Source of the DNA: Verrucomicrobiota bacterium
GTDB taxonomy: Bacteria > Verrucomicrobiota > Verrucomicrobiia > Verrucomicrobiales > Verrucomicrobiaceae
Length of the DNA: 7,583 nt
Assembly (NCBI GenBank): GCA_023429545.1
Contig: JAEYUU010000774.1
Span: 1 to 7,583 of the forward strand
Direction: 5' to 3'
In this document: piece by piece, positions 6,609 through 7,583 of the stretch
Position numbering within the stretch: position 1 is the first letter of the stretch
Layout: every line of letters begins with the position of its first letter
Made by a program: the position numbers and the translations under genes
Notes under the pieces: model-generated
Seen by the model: only the letters and a program-made list of their open reading frames with translations
Databases searched by the model: none
What the model was told of the DNA's origin: nothing

Positions 6609-7583
6609 TCATCGTTTTGCCGCCCCCGCAGTCTTGTCCTGGTGCCGGTAGAGGCTGGCGTACGTGCGGAGAAACAGGCTGCCCCGTGCGATGGCAGGCG
6701 TAGCCCATGCCACATCTCCAAGGGAGTTCTTCCGCACAATCTTGAACTCCGGGGCGTCCTCGATGACCCAGGTGTCCCCGTTTTCATTCAAGAGGAAGAT
6801 CCGTCCGTTGTAGGCCCATGGTGAGGCGTAAAACCGGCCCCCGCGTGTCTCCAGCCGCTGGCGCGGGAAGATCTCCGCTCCGGTCTTCGCGTTGAAACAT
6901 GCCAGCAACCCGGAGTCGTAGCAGACGAAGAGGCGGTCGCCGCTGATCAGGTAGCAGGGGTGGATGCTCGAGGCGCGCCGTTCATACCACGCGATCCATT
7001 CGTTGCTGTTTTCGTCGGCTCCCAGGGTGATATCCCCCGTGGCGCCGGGCCGGATGGCATAGAGCGGTCCGTAGTGATAACCCGCGCCGACATAGAGGAG
7101 GCCATGCTTGGCCAACGGCATGAGACTTACCAGCCCGGAGGTTCCATTGATTTCCCACAGGGCTTTGCCGTCGAGGTCGTACGAATTGATGCGGCCGGTC
7201 CCGATGGTGATCAACTCAGTCCGTTTGTCGTTTTGCCAGATGTAGGGCGTGGACCAGTTACTCTTCTCCTGGCGTGGCACCTGCCAGACTGTCTTTCCCG
7301 TGAGCTTGTCCAGCGCGACCAGGAATGACTCCGTCTCATTGTCGTTCTGAATGTAGATGCGATCTCCATGCAGCACCGGCGACGTGCCGGTCCCCCAGCC
7401 GCCGCGCATGGGATACGCCGGCCACCGCCGCTCCCACAGGAGGCTGCCATCCATGTCGTGGCAGAAGAGACCGATGTTTGCAAAATAGGAGTACACCCGC
7501 TCGCCGTCGGTCACCGGCGTTTCCGAGGCGATGGAGTTCCGCGGGGGGCGGTTCAGGGGGGGCGCCCCCCGGTGGCCTTGGCG
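6609..7583 (-). CDS. PQQ-like beta-propeller protein, 3' part
   Basis: These are the last 324 residues of an outer-membrane-assembly-factor (BamB)/PQQ-dehydrogenase-like beta-propeller. The frame is open to the right edge, so the N-terminus, including any signal peptide, is missing. The GTG at 7514 is internal, because NSIASETPVTDGERVYSYF is a typical blade junction. Repeated blade closures of the DxxTGKxxW type are visible: CHDMDGSLLWERRW, LDKLTGKTVWQVPR, YDLDGKALWEINGTSG and FNAKTGAEIF. They are interspersed with SNWSTPYIW and VAWATPAIA strands, giving roughly five visible blades. In this family the propeller usually serves protein binding rather than PQQ catalysis, and no PQQ-binding or calcium site can be assigned here. 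Such proteins are abundant in Planctomycetes and Verrucomicrobia and usually exported. Its TGA overlaps the possible ATG of the next gene, indicating one transcript. The first 20 or so visible residues are odd (very Pro/Arg/Gly-rich). Confidence 0.85.
   Translation of the reverse strand, partial: RQGHRGAPPLNRPPRNSIASETPVTDGERVYSYFANIGLFCHDMDGSLLWERRWPAYPMRGGWGTGTSPVLHGDRIYIQNDNETESFLVALDKLTGKTVWQVPRQEKSNWSTPYIWQNDKRTELITIGTGRINSYDLDGKALWEINGTSGLVSLMPLAKHGLLYVGAGYHYGPLYAIRPGATGDITLGADENSNEWIAWYERRASSIHPCYLISGDRLFVCYDSGLLACFNAKTGAEIFPRQRLETRGGRFYASPWAYNGRIFLLNENGDTWVIEDAPEFKIVRKNSLGDVAWATPAIARGSLFLRTYASLYRHQDKTAGAAKR

Overview
The window looks like a piece of a GC-rich, Gram-negative chromosome, most likely from the Verrucomicrobia/Planctomycetes group. 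I infer this from gene content, not from a search. Nearly every intact gene encodes an exported or membrane-anchored protein, and several have layouts common in that group: a PQQ-type beta-propeller, a secreted helical-hairpin protein with a jelly-roll-like tail, and a PqaA-like alpha/beta hydrolase. Most starts lack a well-placed Shine-Dalgarno.

Left part (1-2468): the 3' end of a VOC (glyoxalase/bleomycin-resistance fold) gene on the plus strand converges on a minus-strand gene for a single-pass membrane protein with a proline-rich cytoplasmic tail and a BNR/sialidase-like propeller outside. Just upstream of that gene lies a small graveyard. It holds a 37-codon plus-strand fragment resembling the start of a HipA-like kinase, followed by a second, start-less copy of the VOC gene's 3' half. 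The two VOC tails are direct repeats, about 87% identical over 180 nt by hand count, and bracket the membrane protein gene.

Middle (2469-4319): a small cupin with a lipoprotein-like signal, a gap of about 435 bp with only a weak minus-strand ORF, and a secreted protein built from two helical repeats, a Gly/Ser linker and a C-terminal carbohydrate-binding-like beta domain.

Right part (4422-7583): a minus-strand cluster, read right to left. A PQQ-like beta-propeller (5' end beyond the window) abuts a small secreted protein of unknown function (an ATGA stop/start overlap lies at the junction). After 88 nt comes an exported PhoPQ-activated-protein-like serine hydrolase. They may be co-transcribed and act in the periplasm or at the cell surface, but no substrate can be read from sequence.

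No rRNA, tRNA, CRISPR array, intact insertion sequence or convincing intrinsic terminator was seen. I found no clear defence or otherwise new multi-gene system. The strongest oddities are the broken VOC duplication around the propeller gene and the remnant junction at 1973-2309.
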